This document shows positions 46,068 through 57,814 of a stretch of DNA of 64,000 nucleotides, one piece after another. Position 1 is the stretch's first letter, and every line of letters begins with the position of its first letter. Position numbers and translations under genes: made by a program. This DNA is from Zhihengliuella flava. Its GTDB lineage: Bacteria > Actinomycetota > Actinomycetes > Actinomycetales > Micrococcaceae. Under the pieces are notes generated by a model. The model was given only the letters and a program-made list of their open reading frames with translations. It was not told the origin of the DNA and searched no databases. The stretch lies in assembly GCF_015751895.1 (NCBI RefSeq), contig NZ_JADOTZ010000001.1:124001-188000 (forward strand), given 5' to 3'.

Positions 46068-47240
46068 TCATGACGGGGTCTCCAGCGGCCCCAGCAACCA
46101 CGCAGCGACCGTGCGGTGCGCGGAGGCTGCGTCGGAGGGATGGTAGAGACTCGCGAGAGCATCCCGGTAGAGTCGCTCGAGCTCGCTGCCCCGAAAATAT
46201 TGCCCGCCGCCAGCGACATTCAGAGCGGCATCGACGGTGGAACGGGCCACCTCACCCGCGCGAGTGCGTAAGGTGACCAGCCGGGGAAACCACGCGTGAG
46301 CGTGATCCACGCGCGCATCGATATCCCGTGCCGTCTGCGTCAGGAACCCATCGAGGGACAGGATCTCCATCCCGGCCTGCGCCACGCGCCACCGCACATC
46401 CGGATCCTGGTCACGGCTCTGACCTGAGACGAGCGAAACGCGGTTCGCCGGGTGGGCTGCTGCCAATTCCACGGCGCGGTCCGCGATTCCGGCGTAGACC
46501 GAAGCGGTGAGGGTCAAAAAGGAAGCGAAGATCGCGAAGATGAGCGGATCATCCTGTGGGCCGGTGGGCAATCGGGTGTGGACCCATGCGTGTGGCGACA
46601 CGGCACCGTCGAGGTCCGTGGAATGGGATTGGCTGGCCCGCATGCCGAGGGTGTCCCAGTCGTCGTTCACCCGGACACCAGGATCCTGGCGGTCGACAAA
46701 TCCGTGAATCAGCTCTCCTGCGTCATCCTTGCCAAACACGCCCAGGCGGGTAAACACGGGAGCTAGGGACGTGAAGATTTTCCGCCCGGTGAAGGCCACC
46801 CCGTCGCTGGTATGCTCGGCACGCGTGACCGAATCGAAGAGCACGGCGTCATTGCCGGGCTCCGAAATCCCGAACGCCATCACCTCACCGCCGGCGATCC
46901 AGTCCGCCACGAAGCGCAAGCGCGTGTCTCCCTTGGCCTGCAGGACACGAGCGGCACCGGCCCACACGAGGTGCATGTTGACGGCTAGCGCGGTCCCGGG
47001 CGCGTGAGCGGCCAGCAGTCGCTGTGCTGCCGTCGTTTCCGCAAACCCCCACCCGGAGCCACCCTGGTCAGCCGGTAGCATGGCCTTGAGATAGCCAGCG
47101 CCCGCGAGGGCTTCGAAGTCCTGATGCGCGAACGTATTCTCGGCGTCGTGCTGGCCAGCTCTGCTGCGCAGGCCCTCCAGCAGTGGACCGCTGAGGACGC
47201 GGCGCGCGGACCGTTCTTCAGCAGGATGGATGGTGCTCAC
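46068..47240 (-). CDS. Acyl-CoA dehydrogenase family protein
   Basis: 390 residues. FAD-dependent dehydrogenase fold: an all-helical N-terminus (LKAMLPADQGGSGWGF), beta domain with FGISEPGNDAVLFDSV and GRKIFTSLAP, and a C-terminal helical bundle (NVAGGGQYFRGSELERLYRDA). Substrate not predictable; the Ser-rich beta segment resembles members acting on sulfur- or nitrogen-containing heterocycles (DszC/SoxC-like). AGGAGG precedes the GTG start. It follows the M20 peptidase gene by 19 bp. Confidence 0.85.
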   Translation of the reverse strand: MSTIHPAEERSARRVLSGPLLEGLRSRAGQHDAENTFAHQDFEALAGAGYLKAMLPADQGGSGWGFAETTAAQRLLAAHAPGTALAVNMHLVWAGAARVLQAKGDTRLRFVADWIAGGEVMAFGISEPGNDAVLFDSVTRAEHTSDGVAFTGRKIFTSLAPVFTRLGVFGKDDAGELIHGFVDRQDPGVRVNDDWDTLGMRASQSHSTDLDGAVSPHAWVHTRLPTGPQDDPLIFAIFASFLTLTASVYAGIADRAVELAAAHPANRVSLVSGQSRDQDPDVRWRVAQAGMEILSLDGFLTQTARDIDARVDHAHAWFPRLVTLRTRAGEVARSTVDAALNVAGGGQYFRGSELERLYRDALASLYHPSDAASAHRTVAAWLLGPLETPS

Positions 47241-47259
47241 CTCAGCCTCCTAGAGCTTC

Positions 47260-48603
47260 CTAATACGACGAGATGAGCCGATACAGCACGCGCGTGCCGA
47301 ACTGCAACGCGTCCACGGGCACCCGCTCATCCACCCCGTGGAACATGCCCGTGAAGTCGAGAGTGTCGGGCAAGCGCAACGGGGCAAACCCATAGCCGGT
47401 GATGCCCAAGCGTGCCAGCGATTTGTTGTCCGTGCCGCCAGAGAGCATGTAGGGCAGGACGACGGCGTCGGGATCCTCGGCCTTGAGGTTCGCCACCATG
47501 GACTCGACCAGATCGCCGGAGAAGGGGACTTCAAGGGAGATGTCGGCGTGGTCCGTGATGAGATCCACGCCTTCGCCGGCGAGCCGGCGGAGCGTGTCGA
47601 GCACCATCTCGTCCTGCCCGGGCAGAGTGCGGCAGTCAATCATGGCTTCGGCCTTGCCCGGAATGACGTTGTGCTTATAGCCGGCGGTTAGCGCAGTCGG
47701 GTTTGACGTGTTGTGCAGCGTGGCTCCGACAAACCGGGCCACGGTGCCGAGCTCGTCGAGCAGCGCCGTGGGATCGTCCTCGGTGAAAGCCACCCCCGTG
47801 ATCTCGGAGACGCCCTCGAGGAACGCGCGGGTCGTCTTCGTGTACGCGTAGTCCCACTGGTGTTCGCCAATCCGGCTCACCGCTTGGGCCAAGCGCGTGA
47901 CCGCGTTGTCGTCATTCGTTTGGGAGCCATGGCCGGCGCGGCCCGTGGCCTGCAAGCGCAACCAATTGATGCCCTTCTCTGCCGTTTGCAGCAAGTAGGC
48001 TCGCTGCCCGCCCACCGTCGTGGAAAATCCGCCGACCTCGCTGATGGCCTCGGTGGCGCCCTCGAACAACTCGGGGTGCTCCTGAACGAGCCAGCCGGCG
48101 CCGTAGGTGCCGCCAGCCTCCTCGTCGGAAAAGAACGCGTAAATGATGTCCCGTTTCGGCTGCTGGCCCGTGCGGTGCATGTGCCGCATGACCGCAAGAA
48201 TCATGGCGTCCATGTCCTTCATGTCGACGGCGCCGCGGCCCCAGATCATGCCGTCCTTCAGCTCCCCGGAGAACGGATCCACGCTCCAGTCCTCGGCCTG
48301 GGCCGGAACGACGTCGAGGTGCCCGTGCACCACCAGCGCCGGCAGGGACGCGTCTGAGCCCTTGACCCGTCCTACGACGCTCGCGCGCCCTGGTGAGGAT
48401 TCGAAGATGCGCGGGTTAGCGCCGGCGTCCTCCATGAGCGCGGCGACATACTCTGCTGCCTCACGTTCGCCGCGCGAATCATTGTTGCCAAAATTTGAGG
48501 TGTCGATCCGGATGAGTTTCCGGCAAATCTCCACGACTTCCTGTTCGGCCTGCTCAAACCGCTGTGTGGCGTCGGATCCGGCACCGCTTGCGTGCGTCGT
48601 CAT
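47260..48603 (-). CDS. M20/M25/M40 family metallopeptidase
   Basis: 447 residues. Two-zinc hydrolase: VVHGHLDVVPAQ, WGRGAVDMKDMDAM, SDEEAGGTYGAG with the general base Glu, and a C-terminal HGVDERVPVDAL His ligand. A close match to the ArgE/DapE/ACY1-like group; probably an aminoacylase or dipeptidase. AAGGAC before ATG 48603. Often found near uppP and DUF5703 genes in Micrococcales. Confidence 0.9.
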   Translation of the reverse strand: MTTHASGAGSDATQRFEQAEQEVVEICRKLIRIDTSNFGNNDSRGEREAAEYVAALMEDAGANPRIFESSPGRASVVGRVKGSDASLPALVVHGHLDVVPAQAEDWSVDPFSGELKDGMIWGRGAVDMKDMDAMILAVMRHMHRTGQQPKRDIIYAFFSDEEAGGTYGAGWLVQEHPELFEGATEAISEVGGFSTTVGGQRAYLLQTAEKGINWLRLQATGRAGHGSQTNDDNAVTRLAQAVSRIGEHQWDYAYTKTTRAFLEGVSEITGVAFTEDDPTALLDELGTVARFVGATLHNTSNPTALTAGYKHNVIPGKAEAMIDCRTLPGQDEMVLDTLRRLAGEGVDLITDHADISLEVPFSGDLVESMVANLKAEDPDAVVLPYMLSGGTDNKSLARLGITGYGFAPLRLPDTLDFTGMFHGVDERVPVDALQFGTRVLYRLISSY

Positions 48604-48669
48604 GAGAGCGTCCTTCCGGGGAGTTGGGCTGTGCTCCTACCCTAGCGATGCAGGACACATCACGTGAAT

Positions 48670-48697
48670 TTGTATCTGCTGTGAACTGGTGTAGAGT
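48670..48697 (+). promoter_or_regulatory. Promoter of tRNA-Leu
   Basis: TTGTAT (48670-48675) and TAGAGT (48692-48697) with a 16-bp spacer; transcription would start near 48704, about 60 bases before the mature tRNA. Confidence 0.5.
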
Positions 48698-48763
48698 ATT
48701 ACTCGCTGCTGACGCGGAATGGCGGGTTCAAAACCCGGCCTGACTAGCGAAAACACATCACCT

Positions 48764-48849
48764 GCGCGGGTGGCGGAATAGGCAGACGCGCTAGCTTGAG
48801 GTGCTAGTCCTCGTATTAGAGGGTGGGGGTTCAAGTCCCCCCTCGCGCA
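48764..48849 (+). tRNA. tRNA-Leu (anticodon GAG)
   Basis: 86 bases: acceptor stem GCGCGGG with CTCGCGC (one G-U pair) and discriminator A at 48849. The anticodon stem CTAGC/GCTAG encloses the loop TTGAGGT with anticodon GAG. A long variable arm (class II) follows, and the T-arm is GGGGG-TTCAAGT-CCCCC. CCA is not encoded (the next bases are CGG). Confidence 0.97.
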
Positions 48850-48870
48850 CGGAAATCCTTCGGGATTATG

Positions 48871-48904
48871 AAGACCGGCTTCCATGACGGAAGCCGGTCT
48901 TTTT
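48871..48904 (+). terminator. Terminator after tRNA-Leu
   Basis: Perfect 13-bp arms 48871-48883 and 48889-48901 with a five-base loop and a T-run. Confidence 0.9.
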
Positions 48905-49033
48905 CGTCAGTACCGGCTCTCGTTGAGTTCCCGGCATGTGATTGGATGAAACCGTGCGCGGCAACGACGCGCGCAGGTGTCGCTACAGCACACGTAGTGC
49001 ATCAGAGGCCCCCGAAACACGCAGGAGAGCACC

Positions 49034-50128
49034 ATGCCGCAGAAGGTCCAAGGCATCGTCGTCACCGCACAGGACGCACCGGCTACGGCCGAAACCATCA
49101 TCATCCCGGACCCGGCCGCCGGTGAGGCCGTCGTCGACATCATCTCGTGTGGCGTGTGCCATACGGACCTGCACTACAAGCAGGGCGGCATCGGCGATGA
49201 GTACCCCTACCTCTTGGGCCATGAGGCCACCGGGGTCGTGTCCCAAGTGGGTGAGGGGGTCACCGAGGTTGCCGTGGGCGACCGCGTCATCCTCAACTGG
49301 CGCGCCGTCTGCGGGCAGTGCCGCGCGTGCGCCAAGGGCCAGCCGCAGTACTGCTTCAACACCGCCAACGCCAGCCAGAAGATGACTCTCGAGGACGGGA
49401 CCGAACTCTCCCCCGCGCTCGGTATCGGCGCCTTCGCGGAGAAGACCCTCGTGGCCGCCGGCCAGTGCACCAAGGTGGACGACGACGTCGACCCGGCCGC
49501 CGTCGGCCTGCTCGGCTGCGGCGTGATGGCCGGCATCGGCGCGTCCATCAACACCGGAGAGGTTAAGCGCGGCGAATCGGTCGCCGTCATCGGTTGTGGC
49601 GGCGTGGGCATCGCCGCCGTGGCCGGCGCCGCGTTGGCGGGCGCGACGACGATTATCGCGGTGGATATCGACCCGGAGAAGGTCGAGATGGCCAAGCAGC
49701 TGGGCGCAACGCACGGCGTGAACTCGCGCGAACAGGACCCCGTGGAAGCTATCCGCGAGCTGACCGGCGGTTTTGGGGCCGACGTCGTGATCGAGGCGGT
49801 GGGGCGTCCGGAGACCTATGAACAGGCGTTCTACGCCCGGGACCTCGCCGGCCGCGTGGTACTCGTCGGCGTCCCCACACCCCAGATGAAGATCGAGCTG
49901 CCGCTGCTCGACGTCTTCGGCCGCGGCGGCTCGCTCAAATCCTCGTGGTACGGGGACTGCCTGCCGAGCCGAGACTTCCCCATGCTGGTGGACCAGTACA
50001 AGCTGGGCCGCCTGAACCTGGATGCGTTCGTCACCGAGCGCATCGGTCTGGGCGACGTCGAGGCCGCCTTTGAGAAGATGCACGGCGGCAAGGTCCTGCG
50101 CTCCGTCGTCATGGTCGGTGAGCAGTGA
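49034..50128 (+). CDS. mscR: S-(hydroxymethyl)mycothiol dehydrogenase / S-nitrosomycothiol reductase
   Basis: 364 residues. Zinc-dependent medium-chain dehydrogenase that oxidises the formaldehyde-mycothiol adduct and reduces S-nitrosomycothiol. Catalytic zinc ligands CGVCHTDLH and GHEATGVV; structural zinc cysteines in [18 protein letters not shown]-binding [10 protein letters not shown]. Family-typical [17 protein letters not shown] before ATG 49034. Stop overlaps the next gene (TGATG). Confidence 0.94.
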   Translation: MPQKVQGIVVTAQDAPATAETIIIPDPAAGEAVVDIISCGVCHTDLHYKQGGIGDEYPYLLGHEATGVVSQVGEGVTEVAVGDRVILNWRAVCGQCRACAKGQPQYCFNTANASQKMTLEDGTELSPALGIGAFAEKTLVAAGQCTKVDDDVDPAAVGLLGCGVMAGIGASINTGEVKRGESVAVIGCGGVGIAAVAGAALAGATTIIAVDIDPEKVEMAKQLGATHGVNSREQDPVEAIRELTGGFGADVVIEAVGRPETYEQAFYARDLAGRVVLVGVPTPQMKIELPLLDVFGRGGSLKSSWYGDCLPSRDFPMLVDQYKLGRLNLDAFVTERIGLGDVEAAFEKMHGGKVLRSVVMVGEQ

Positions 50129-50757
50129 TGGGCGCGCGCATCGAAAACGTCGTCACCTCCGGAACGTTCAGCCTCGACGGCGGCACGTGGGACGTCGACA
50201 ACAACGTGTGGATCGTCGGTGACGACGCCGAGGTCATCCTCATCGATCCGGCGCACGACGTCGAGGCGATCGCCGACACCGTGGGCGAGCGCACTGTGAC
50301 CATGATCCTCCTGACGCACGGGCACGATGACCACATCCGGTACGCACGGGCCGCGGCCGAGCGTTTCAACGCGGAGATCTGGCTGAACCCGGAGGACCTC
50401 ATGCTCTGGGAGATGGTGTACCCGGGCACGCGGCCGGACCACGAGATCACGGATGGCCAGACGTTCGAGGTCGCCGGCATCACGCTGCGCGCGATCCACA
50501 CGCCGGGCCACTCCCCTGGCTCGACGTGCCTCTACGCCGAAGACCTCGGCACGGTGTTTTCCGGTGACACACTCTTCAATGGTGGTCCGGGGGCTACGGG
50601 CCGTTCGTTCAGCAGCTTCGAGACGATCATCGCCTCGGTCCGCGACCACCTCTTCACGCTGCCGTCTGACACCGTGGTCCGCACAGGCCATGGTGATTCG
50701 ACGTCGATCGGCGCGGAGGCCCCGCACCTCGACGAGTGGATCCAGCGCGGCCACTAA
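50128..50757 (+). CDS. MBL-fold metallohydrolase coupled to mscR
   Basis: 209 residues. Metallo-beta-lactamase fold with the THGHDDHI metal motif, HTPGHSPGSTCLY and FSGDTLFNGG, as in glyoxalase-II-like hydrolases. ATG 50128 overlaps the mscR stop; the pair is conserved (Rv2259-Rv2260 in M. tuberculosis). The obvious suggestion is hydrolysis of S-formylmycothiol or a related thioester, not shown here. Confidence 0.88.
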   Translation: MGARIENVVTSGTFSLDGGTWDVDNNVWIVGDDAEVILIDPAHDVEAIADTVGERTVTMILLTHGHDDHIRYARAAAERFNAEIWLNPEDLMLWEMVYPGTRPDHEITDGQTFEVAGITLRAIHTPGHSPGSTCLYAEDLGTVFSGDTLFNGGPGATGRSFSSFETIIASVRDHLFTLPSDTVVRTGHGDSTSIGAEAPHLDEWIQRGH

Positions 50758-50793
50758 CTCAACGCCGCGCTAAGCGGCATCGAATTATCGCAC

Positions 50794-50837
50794 CGGCTGA
50801 CCGAATCTGGCTCGTGATGGCCAGATCCGGTCAGCCG
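50794..50837. terminator. Bidirectional hairpin between the MBL gene and the lipoate ligase gene
   Basis: 17 bp in two segments (10 + 7) with one A/C mismatch, arms 50794-50811 and 50820-50837, loop of eight bases. It overlaps the 3' end of the convergent gene. Confidence 0.7.
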
Positions 50838-51571
50838 TTGTCGTTAATCGCCATGTCGTGGCCGTAGGCGGCGATCAGCGCCCGCTCAACGTCCCCCACC
50901 GTCACCCCGGGCGCTAGGTCGTCGACGGCCCCCGCCGTCGACGGATCGATGGGCAGTTCCAAGGCGTCGTAGACGTCCGTTAACACGCTCCGCAGCGGGG
51001 CGGAATTCTCGACGACGATGACGGACGCGAAGAGCCAGGCTCCGGCCACCACGCGCTGCGCGGTGCCGACGAGCTTGATCGCGTTCTGGACGGGCGAGCT
51101 GGCCGAGGGGCGACCGTGCACGCTGTACTCCCCGGGGCAATACTCGCCCGGCAGCTCCCCCACGTGCGCGTCGACTCCCACCGTGGTCAGGGCCTGAGCG
51201 TAGAGCGCACCGAGGGAGCGAAAGCGGCCCTGATGGCCCAGCATGGCGTCCGCATCCGGCTCCACGTGATCCACGATCAGGGTGCCCTCGTGATAGGCGG
51301 CGGCCCGGCCACCGGCCCGCCGGATCAGCGGCGCAAATCCAGCCTCCGCGGCGAGCCGTGCGGCGGCGTCGTACCCAGCCAAACGGGTGTCCCGCTGGCC
51401 AAACGCCAGCGTGGGGCTGGGCCGGTAGAGCCGGAGTGTGGGTGGGGCGTCGCCGGTGGCGACAGCGCGGAGGAGGTCGACGCCGCCAGCCAGATCCGCT
51501 GCGGGGTCGGCCGAGGCGCGCTCGCGCCGGACGATGAGCGGGCTCACCGCAGTTGAGTTCCAAGCAGTCAC
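50831..51571 (-). CDS. Lipoate--protein ligase A family protein
   Basis: 246 residues. Biotin/lipoyl ligase fold: PTLRLYRPSPTLAFGQRDTRL, RRAGGRAAAYHEGTLIVDH and an SVHGRP...NAIKLVGTAQRVV stretch with the adenylate-site Lys. Probably attaches lipoate or octanoate to dehydrogenase E2 or GcvH, but this group also includes members of unknown specificity. GTG 51571 has TAGAAT (51584-51579) 7 bases upstream: leaderless. Confidence 0.82.
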   Translation of the reverse strand: MTAWNSTAVSPLIVRRERASADPAADLAGGVDLLRAVATGDAPPTLRLYRPSPTLAFGQRDTRLAGYDAAARLAAEAGFAPLIRRAGGRAAAYHEGTLIVDHVEPDADAMLGHQGRFRSLGALYAQALTTVGVDAHVGELPGEYCPGEYSVHGRPSASSPVQNAIKLVGTAQRVVAGAWLFASVIVVENSAPLRSVLTDVYDALELPIDPSTAGAVDDLAPGVTVGDVERALIAAYGHDMAINDNG

Positions 51572-51578
51572 GCAAAAG

Positions 51579-51588
51579 ATTCTAGGAT
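51579..51588. promoter_or_regulatory. Overlapping divergent -10 elements
   Basis: On the minus strand TAGAAT (51584-51579) serves the ligase gene; on the plus strand TAGGAT (51583-51588) serves the uridine kinase gene. They share the T-A at 51583-51584, each sits 7 bases from its GTG, and the two start codons are only 24 bases apart. Confidence 0.55.
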
Positions 51589-51595
51589 GGACTCC

Positions 51596-52195
51596 GTGAT
51601 TTCGCCGTCCTCAACCCTCATCCTGCTCGGAGGCGCTTCGGGCGCCGGAAAGTCCTACTTGGCCGCGAAGTATGGCCGCCCGCATCTGGTGCTGGATAAC
51701 TTCTACCGGGAAGCCTCTGAGCACACGGAGGCCTCTCCTCTGCCCCAGACTGCCTATGGAGAGATCGACTGGGACCACCCGGGGACGTGGAACACGCAGG
51801 CGGCCGTCGACGGCGTCGTGGAGCTCCTCGAGACGGGGCAGACCCAGGTGCCCGCTTACTCGCTCTCGACCTCCTCCTACGACGGGCACGCTCTGGTGGA
51901 GATGGATCGGGGGCCGGTCATCGCCGAGGGAATTTTTGGCAGCGAGGTGCTGGCCCCGCTTCGGCGACAGGGCGTAGCCGTGCAGGCGATCTACGTGGAC
52001 ACGCCGCCACTCGCCACGGCCCTGCGGCGCTTGGCGCGTGATGTGGCCGAACGGCGGAAACCGATCGGATTCCTGCTGAAGCGAGGATGGGCGCTGTACC
52101 GGGCTGAGGGGGCCCTGCGCGCCCGCTACCTCAACGCCGGATTCGTGCCACTTGGCAAGCCCGCGGTGAAAAAGTTGCTCGCCTCGCTCGCGTAA
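51596..52195 (+). CDS. Uridine kinase-like P-loop protein
   Basis: 199 residues. Walker A GGASGAGKS followed by LVLDNFYREA, and DWDHPGTWN, a pattern of the uridine kinase/phosphoribulokinase family. A likely nucleoside or small-metabolite kinase. GTG 51596 is chosen because TAGGAT sits 7 bases before it; ATG 51587 would add three residues and overlap the -10 box. Confidence 0.82.
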   Translation: MISPSSTLILLGGASGAGKSYLAAKYGRPHLVLDNFYREASEHTEASPLPQTAYGEIDWDHPGTWNTQAAVDGVVELLETGQTQVPAYSLSTSSYDGHALVEMDRGPVIAEGIFGSEVLAPLRRQGVAVQAIYVDTPPLATALRRLARDVAERRKPIGFLLKRGWALYRAEGALRARYLNAGFVPLGKPAVKKLLASLA

Positions 52196-52204
52196 GCGTC
52201 GAGG

Positions 52205-53056
52205 CTAGCGCTTGTGCCCGGGCATGGGCCGAACGGTGAGAATCTGCTCGGTCCGGCCGAAGGGGCCCTGAACGTCGTGCAGCACTCCTGACGTCAGGCC
52301 GATGCCATCGGTGCCGTAGGTCTGCTGGGCCTGGATGCCAAGCCATTCGCCGACCGGTGCGCGGTGCATATGGATCTGTAGGTCCACGTTGGGAAACATC
52401 CACGATTCCGGGCCGGGCTCGACGCGGGGCGCAATGCCATTGGCTGTATCCGCCATGCCCAGCAGCCGAACCAGAGACGTCGTCGTCGTCGTACCAGAGA
52501 CCATCTCTAGATCGTGGCGAAGCCAGACGGTGCCTCGGCCCGGGCGGTGGCCGGCATCGACCCGGAAGTCGAGGGCTTCGATGTAACCACCGGGCCACGG
52601 GGACATGCCATCCCACACGGGCAGGTCCTCAGGGTGCGTCACGTGGGTGTCTTCCACGGCGTGAACGGCCGAACTGTCACCGGTGGCCAGGCGCCAGGCG
52701 CGCGCAACGATGGAGGTGCGTCCGGCGGTGATCATTTCCGCCTCGATCAACTCGATGGTGCGGCCGGGGCGAATAACGCGGGTATCGATGGTGATGTCCC
52801 CGCCGTGAATGATGCCGTGAATGTCGAGGCTGACGCGGGCCATGCGGAGGTCGTCGCGTGGCTGGAACTTCTCGAGCTCGTGAACCATGATGCCGGTGGC
52901 CGGGGCCATGTGCTGTTCGTGGGGGTTCCACGCGCCTTGGGCGTGCACGGTGGACCGGTAGTGGCCGTCGCCGAGGTCCTCGTAGAAGAAGTCGCCCACC
53001 GCCAAGTCGGGCAATTCGGGCTGGCCGGTGGAGGCTGCGGTCTTCTCGGCTGACAT
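52205..53056 (-). CDS. Acyl-CoA thioesterase (double hotdog) family protein
   Basis: 283 residues. Two hotdog halves: an N-terminal half (YRSTVHAQGAWNPHEQHMAPATG, MARVSLDIHGIIHGG, DTRVIRPGRTIELIEAEM) and a second half from about residue 170. The features resemble TesB-like and thioesterase-superfamily proteins, which hydrolyse acyl-CoA. Substrate unknown. GAGGAG lies before ATG 53056. Confidence 0.8.
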   Translation of the reverse strand: MSAEKTAASTGQPELPDLAVGDFFYEDLGDGHYRSTVHAQGAWNPHEQHMAPATGIMVHELEKFQPRDDLRMARVSLDIHGIIHGGDITIDTRVIRPGRTIELIEAEMITAGRTSIVARAWRLATGDSSAVHAVEDTHVTHPEDLPVWDGMSPWPGGYIEALDFRVDAGHRPGRGTVWLRHDLEMVSGTTTTTSLVRLLGMADTANGIAPRVEPGPESWMFPNVDLQIHMHRAPVGEWLGIQAQQTYGTDGIGLTSGVLHDVQGPFGRTEQILTVRPMPGHKR

Positions 53057-53204
53057 GCTCTGTGCTCCTCGCTGCTGTGGGTCGTCGTCACTGACGTCGG
53101 CACCAGCCTAGTGAGTCCGAAGCGAAAACGTTAATGCTCCCTAACGCCCAGTTGCCTCGGTGACGCGCGGCTGCCAACCGGGCGCCGACGTTAGACTTTC
53201 GGGT

Positions 53205-53633
53205 GTGAAGTTTGACCGTCGCTACTCCCCCACGGTGAGGCGGCGCGTCGCCCTGGCCGCGGCCGGCGTGGGCGTGATCCCCCTGGGTTTGGCCGCGCGC
53301 TACCTACTGCCGGGCAGCGTGGGCGATGTGGCTGGAGGCGCCTTGTATGCGGTGCTGATCTACCTGCTCGTTGCCTTCGTTGTGCCCCGCTGGCGGCCAG
53401 CAGCCCTGGGCGCGGCGGCGCTGGCGAGCTGCTTCGCCGTTGAGTTCTTTCAGCTCACGCCGGTCCCCAGTACCTTGGCTGAGTGGTTCCCTCCGATCGC
53501 CCTCGTGTTGGGCTCGTCCTTCGTGTGGGCCGATCTCCTGGCCTACGCGGCCGGAGTGGTCGCGGCCGGGCTGGTTGACTGGCTTGCGGCGGCTCACCGT
53601 CGTCGGGGTGAGGTGCGCGGCGAGCGTTCCTAG
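53205..53633 (+). CDS. DUF2809 membrane protein
   Basis: 142 residues, four transmembrane helices, with the DUF2809 pattern LLPGSVGDVAGGALYAVLIYLL and FFQLTPVP. Function unknown. GTG 53205 is preceded by TAGACT (53192-53197) with 7 bases between; the longer open frame from 53160 is not supported. Confidence 0.8.
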   Translation: MKFDRRYSPTVRRRVALAAAGVGVIPLGLAARYLLPGSVGDVAGGALYAVLIYLLVAFVVPRWRPAALGAAALASCFAVEFFQLTPVPSTLAEWFPPIALVLGSSFVWADLLAYAAGVVAAGLVDWLAAAHRRRGEVRGERS

Positions 53634-53637
53634 CGAC

Positions 53638-53680
53638 AGTGCCCCGCTGCCTGTGCGGATGGCACGGGCAGCGGGGCACT
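53638..53680. terminator. Long hairpin between DUF2809 gene and nrdF
   Basis: A 19-bp stem (53638-53656 with 53662-53680), containing one G-U pair and a five-base loop, at a convergent junction. No U-run. Confidence 0.82.
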
Positions 53681-53698
53681 ATCGGGGTGAAGCGGCGG

Positions 53699-56905
<3,207 letters not shown>

Positions 56906-56909
<4 letters not shown>

Positions 56910-57340
56910 GGTCGGCTCCGCGACGGTTGTTTCCAAAACTCTTCCAATCCTTGGCATACGTTGGCCACGTCTTCCGGCGTGCCCATGAGTTCGAAGCGAT
57001 ACAGCAGCGGTACGTCGCACTTAGCGGCGATTTTCCGTGCAGCGAGACAGTAGGCCGAACCAAAGTTCGTGTTTCCGGCCCCGATGACTCCGCGCAGCTG
57101 GTCGCGATTCCGGTGATCCTTCAGGAAGCGCAGGACCTGCGGCGGAACTGAGTGCTTGCCGTCCTCTCCCCCATACGTGGGTAAAAGCAGGACGAATGGT
57201 GCAGCCGCGATGACCGCCGGCTCCTTGGGGTAGAGCGGGATCCGCGTTGCATCCAGGTGCAACTTTTCAACGAATCGGGCGGTGTTGCCCGAGGCCGACG
57301 AAAAGTAAATGAGTCGGTGCGAAGTGCTCGTCTCAGGCAA
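56906..57340 (-). CDS. nrdI: Flavodoxin-like NrdI
   Basis: About 144 residues. FMN protein that supplies oxidant for assembling the Mn2-tyrosyl cofactor of NrdF. FMN-loop [28 protein letters not shown], and [12 protein letters not shown]. The only plausible start is TTG 57340, 8 bp inside the nrdH end; no ribosome binding site is obvious, so translation may be coupled to nrdH. Confidence 0.92.
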
Positions 57341-57578
57341 CGGAGGAGGCGGCGGAGGTGGCCAGCTCCTCGATCTTGTCCGGGCGGAAGCCGGACCAGT
57401 GATCGGCGTCGGTGACCACGACCGGGGCCTGCATGTGGCCCAGTGCCCGGACCCGCTCCAGCGCATCGGCGTCTTGGGAAATATCGACGCTCTGATACAC
57501 GATGCCCTTCTTATCCAGTGCGCGGTAGGTTGCGTTGCACTGAACGCAGGCAGGCTTGGTGTAAACCGTGACGGTCAT
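57333..57578 (-). CDS. nrdH: Glutaredoxin-like NrdH redoxin
   Basis: 81 residues. Electron donor to NrdE. Redox motif CVQC in YTKPACVQCNAT and the C-terminal WSGFRPDKI helix are diagnostic of NrdH. ATG 57578 follows GAGGGGAAGAGG. First gene of nrdHIE(F). Confidence 0.96.
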   Translation of the reverse strand: MTVTVYTKPACVQCNATYRALDKKGIVYQSVDISQDADALERVRALGHMQAPVVVTDADHWSGFRPDKIEELATSAASSVA

Positions 57579-57737
57579 GGCCTCTTCCCCTCTTTGTTCT
57601 CTCACGTAGTGGGCTCTGGTTACTCGGTCTTGACGTGCTGTCCGAGGTGCCTCATGTGCCGTCGTGACGGCCGGCCTCCCGGGGCCAAAAATTCTCTCAT
57701 GCCAGCGGAGCCGTTGATTGCCCCCGCCGTGAAATCG

Positions 57738-57785
57738 ATACTACATCTAGTGGGCGGGGCGCGTCAGCACCCCTAGATCTTGTCT
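57738..57785 (-). promoter_or_regulatory. nrd promoter with two NrdR boxes
   Basis: Minus-strand -35 CTGACG (57767-57762) and -10 TAGTAT (57743-57738) have an 18-bp spacer. Box 1 (57738-57753) matches the NrdR consensus ACACTATATATAGTGT at 12 of 16 positions and covers the -10. Box 2 (57770-57785) matches at 10 of 16 and lies directly upstream of the -35. The boxes are 32 bp apart, as in known NrdR sites. Confidence 0.65.
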
Positions 57786-57814
57786 TACAAGTATGTCATT
57801 ACCCACGCGCATCG

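Noticed and set aside
48637-48885. 82-codon minus-strand frame over the tRNA
   Set aside because: It covers the tRNA-Leu gene antisense and is a known kind of spurious call.
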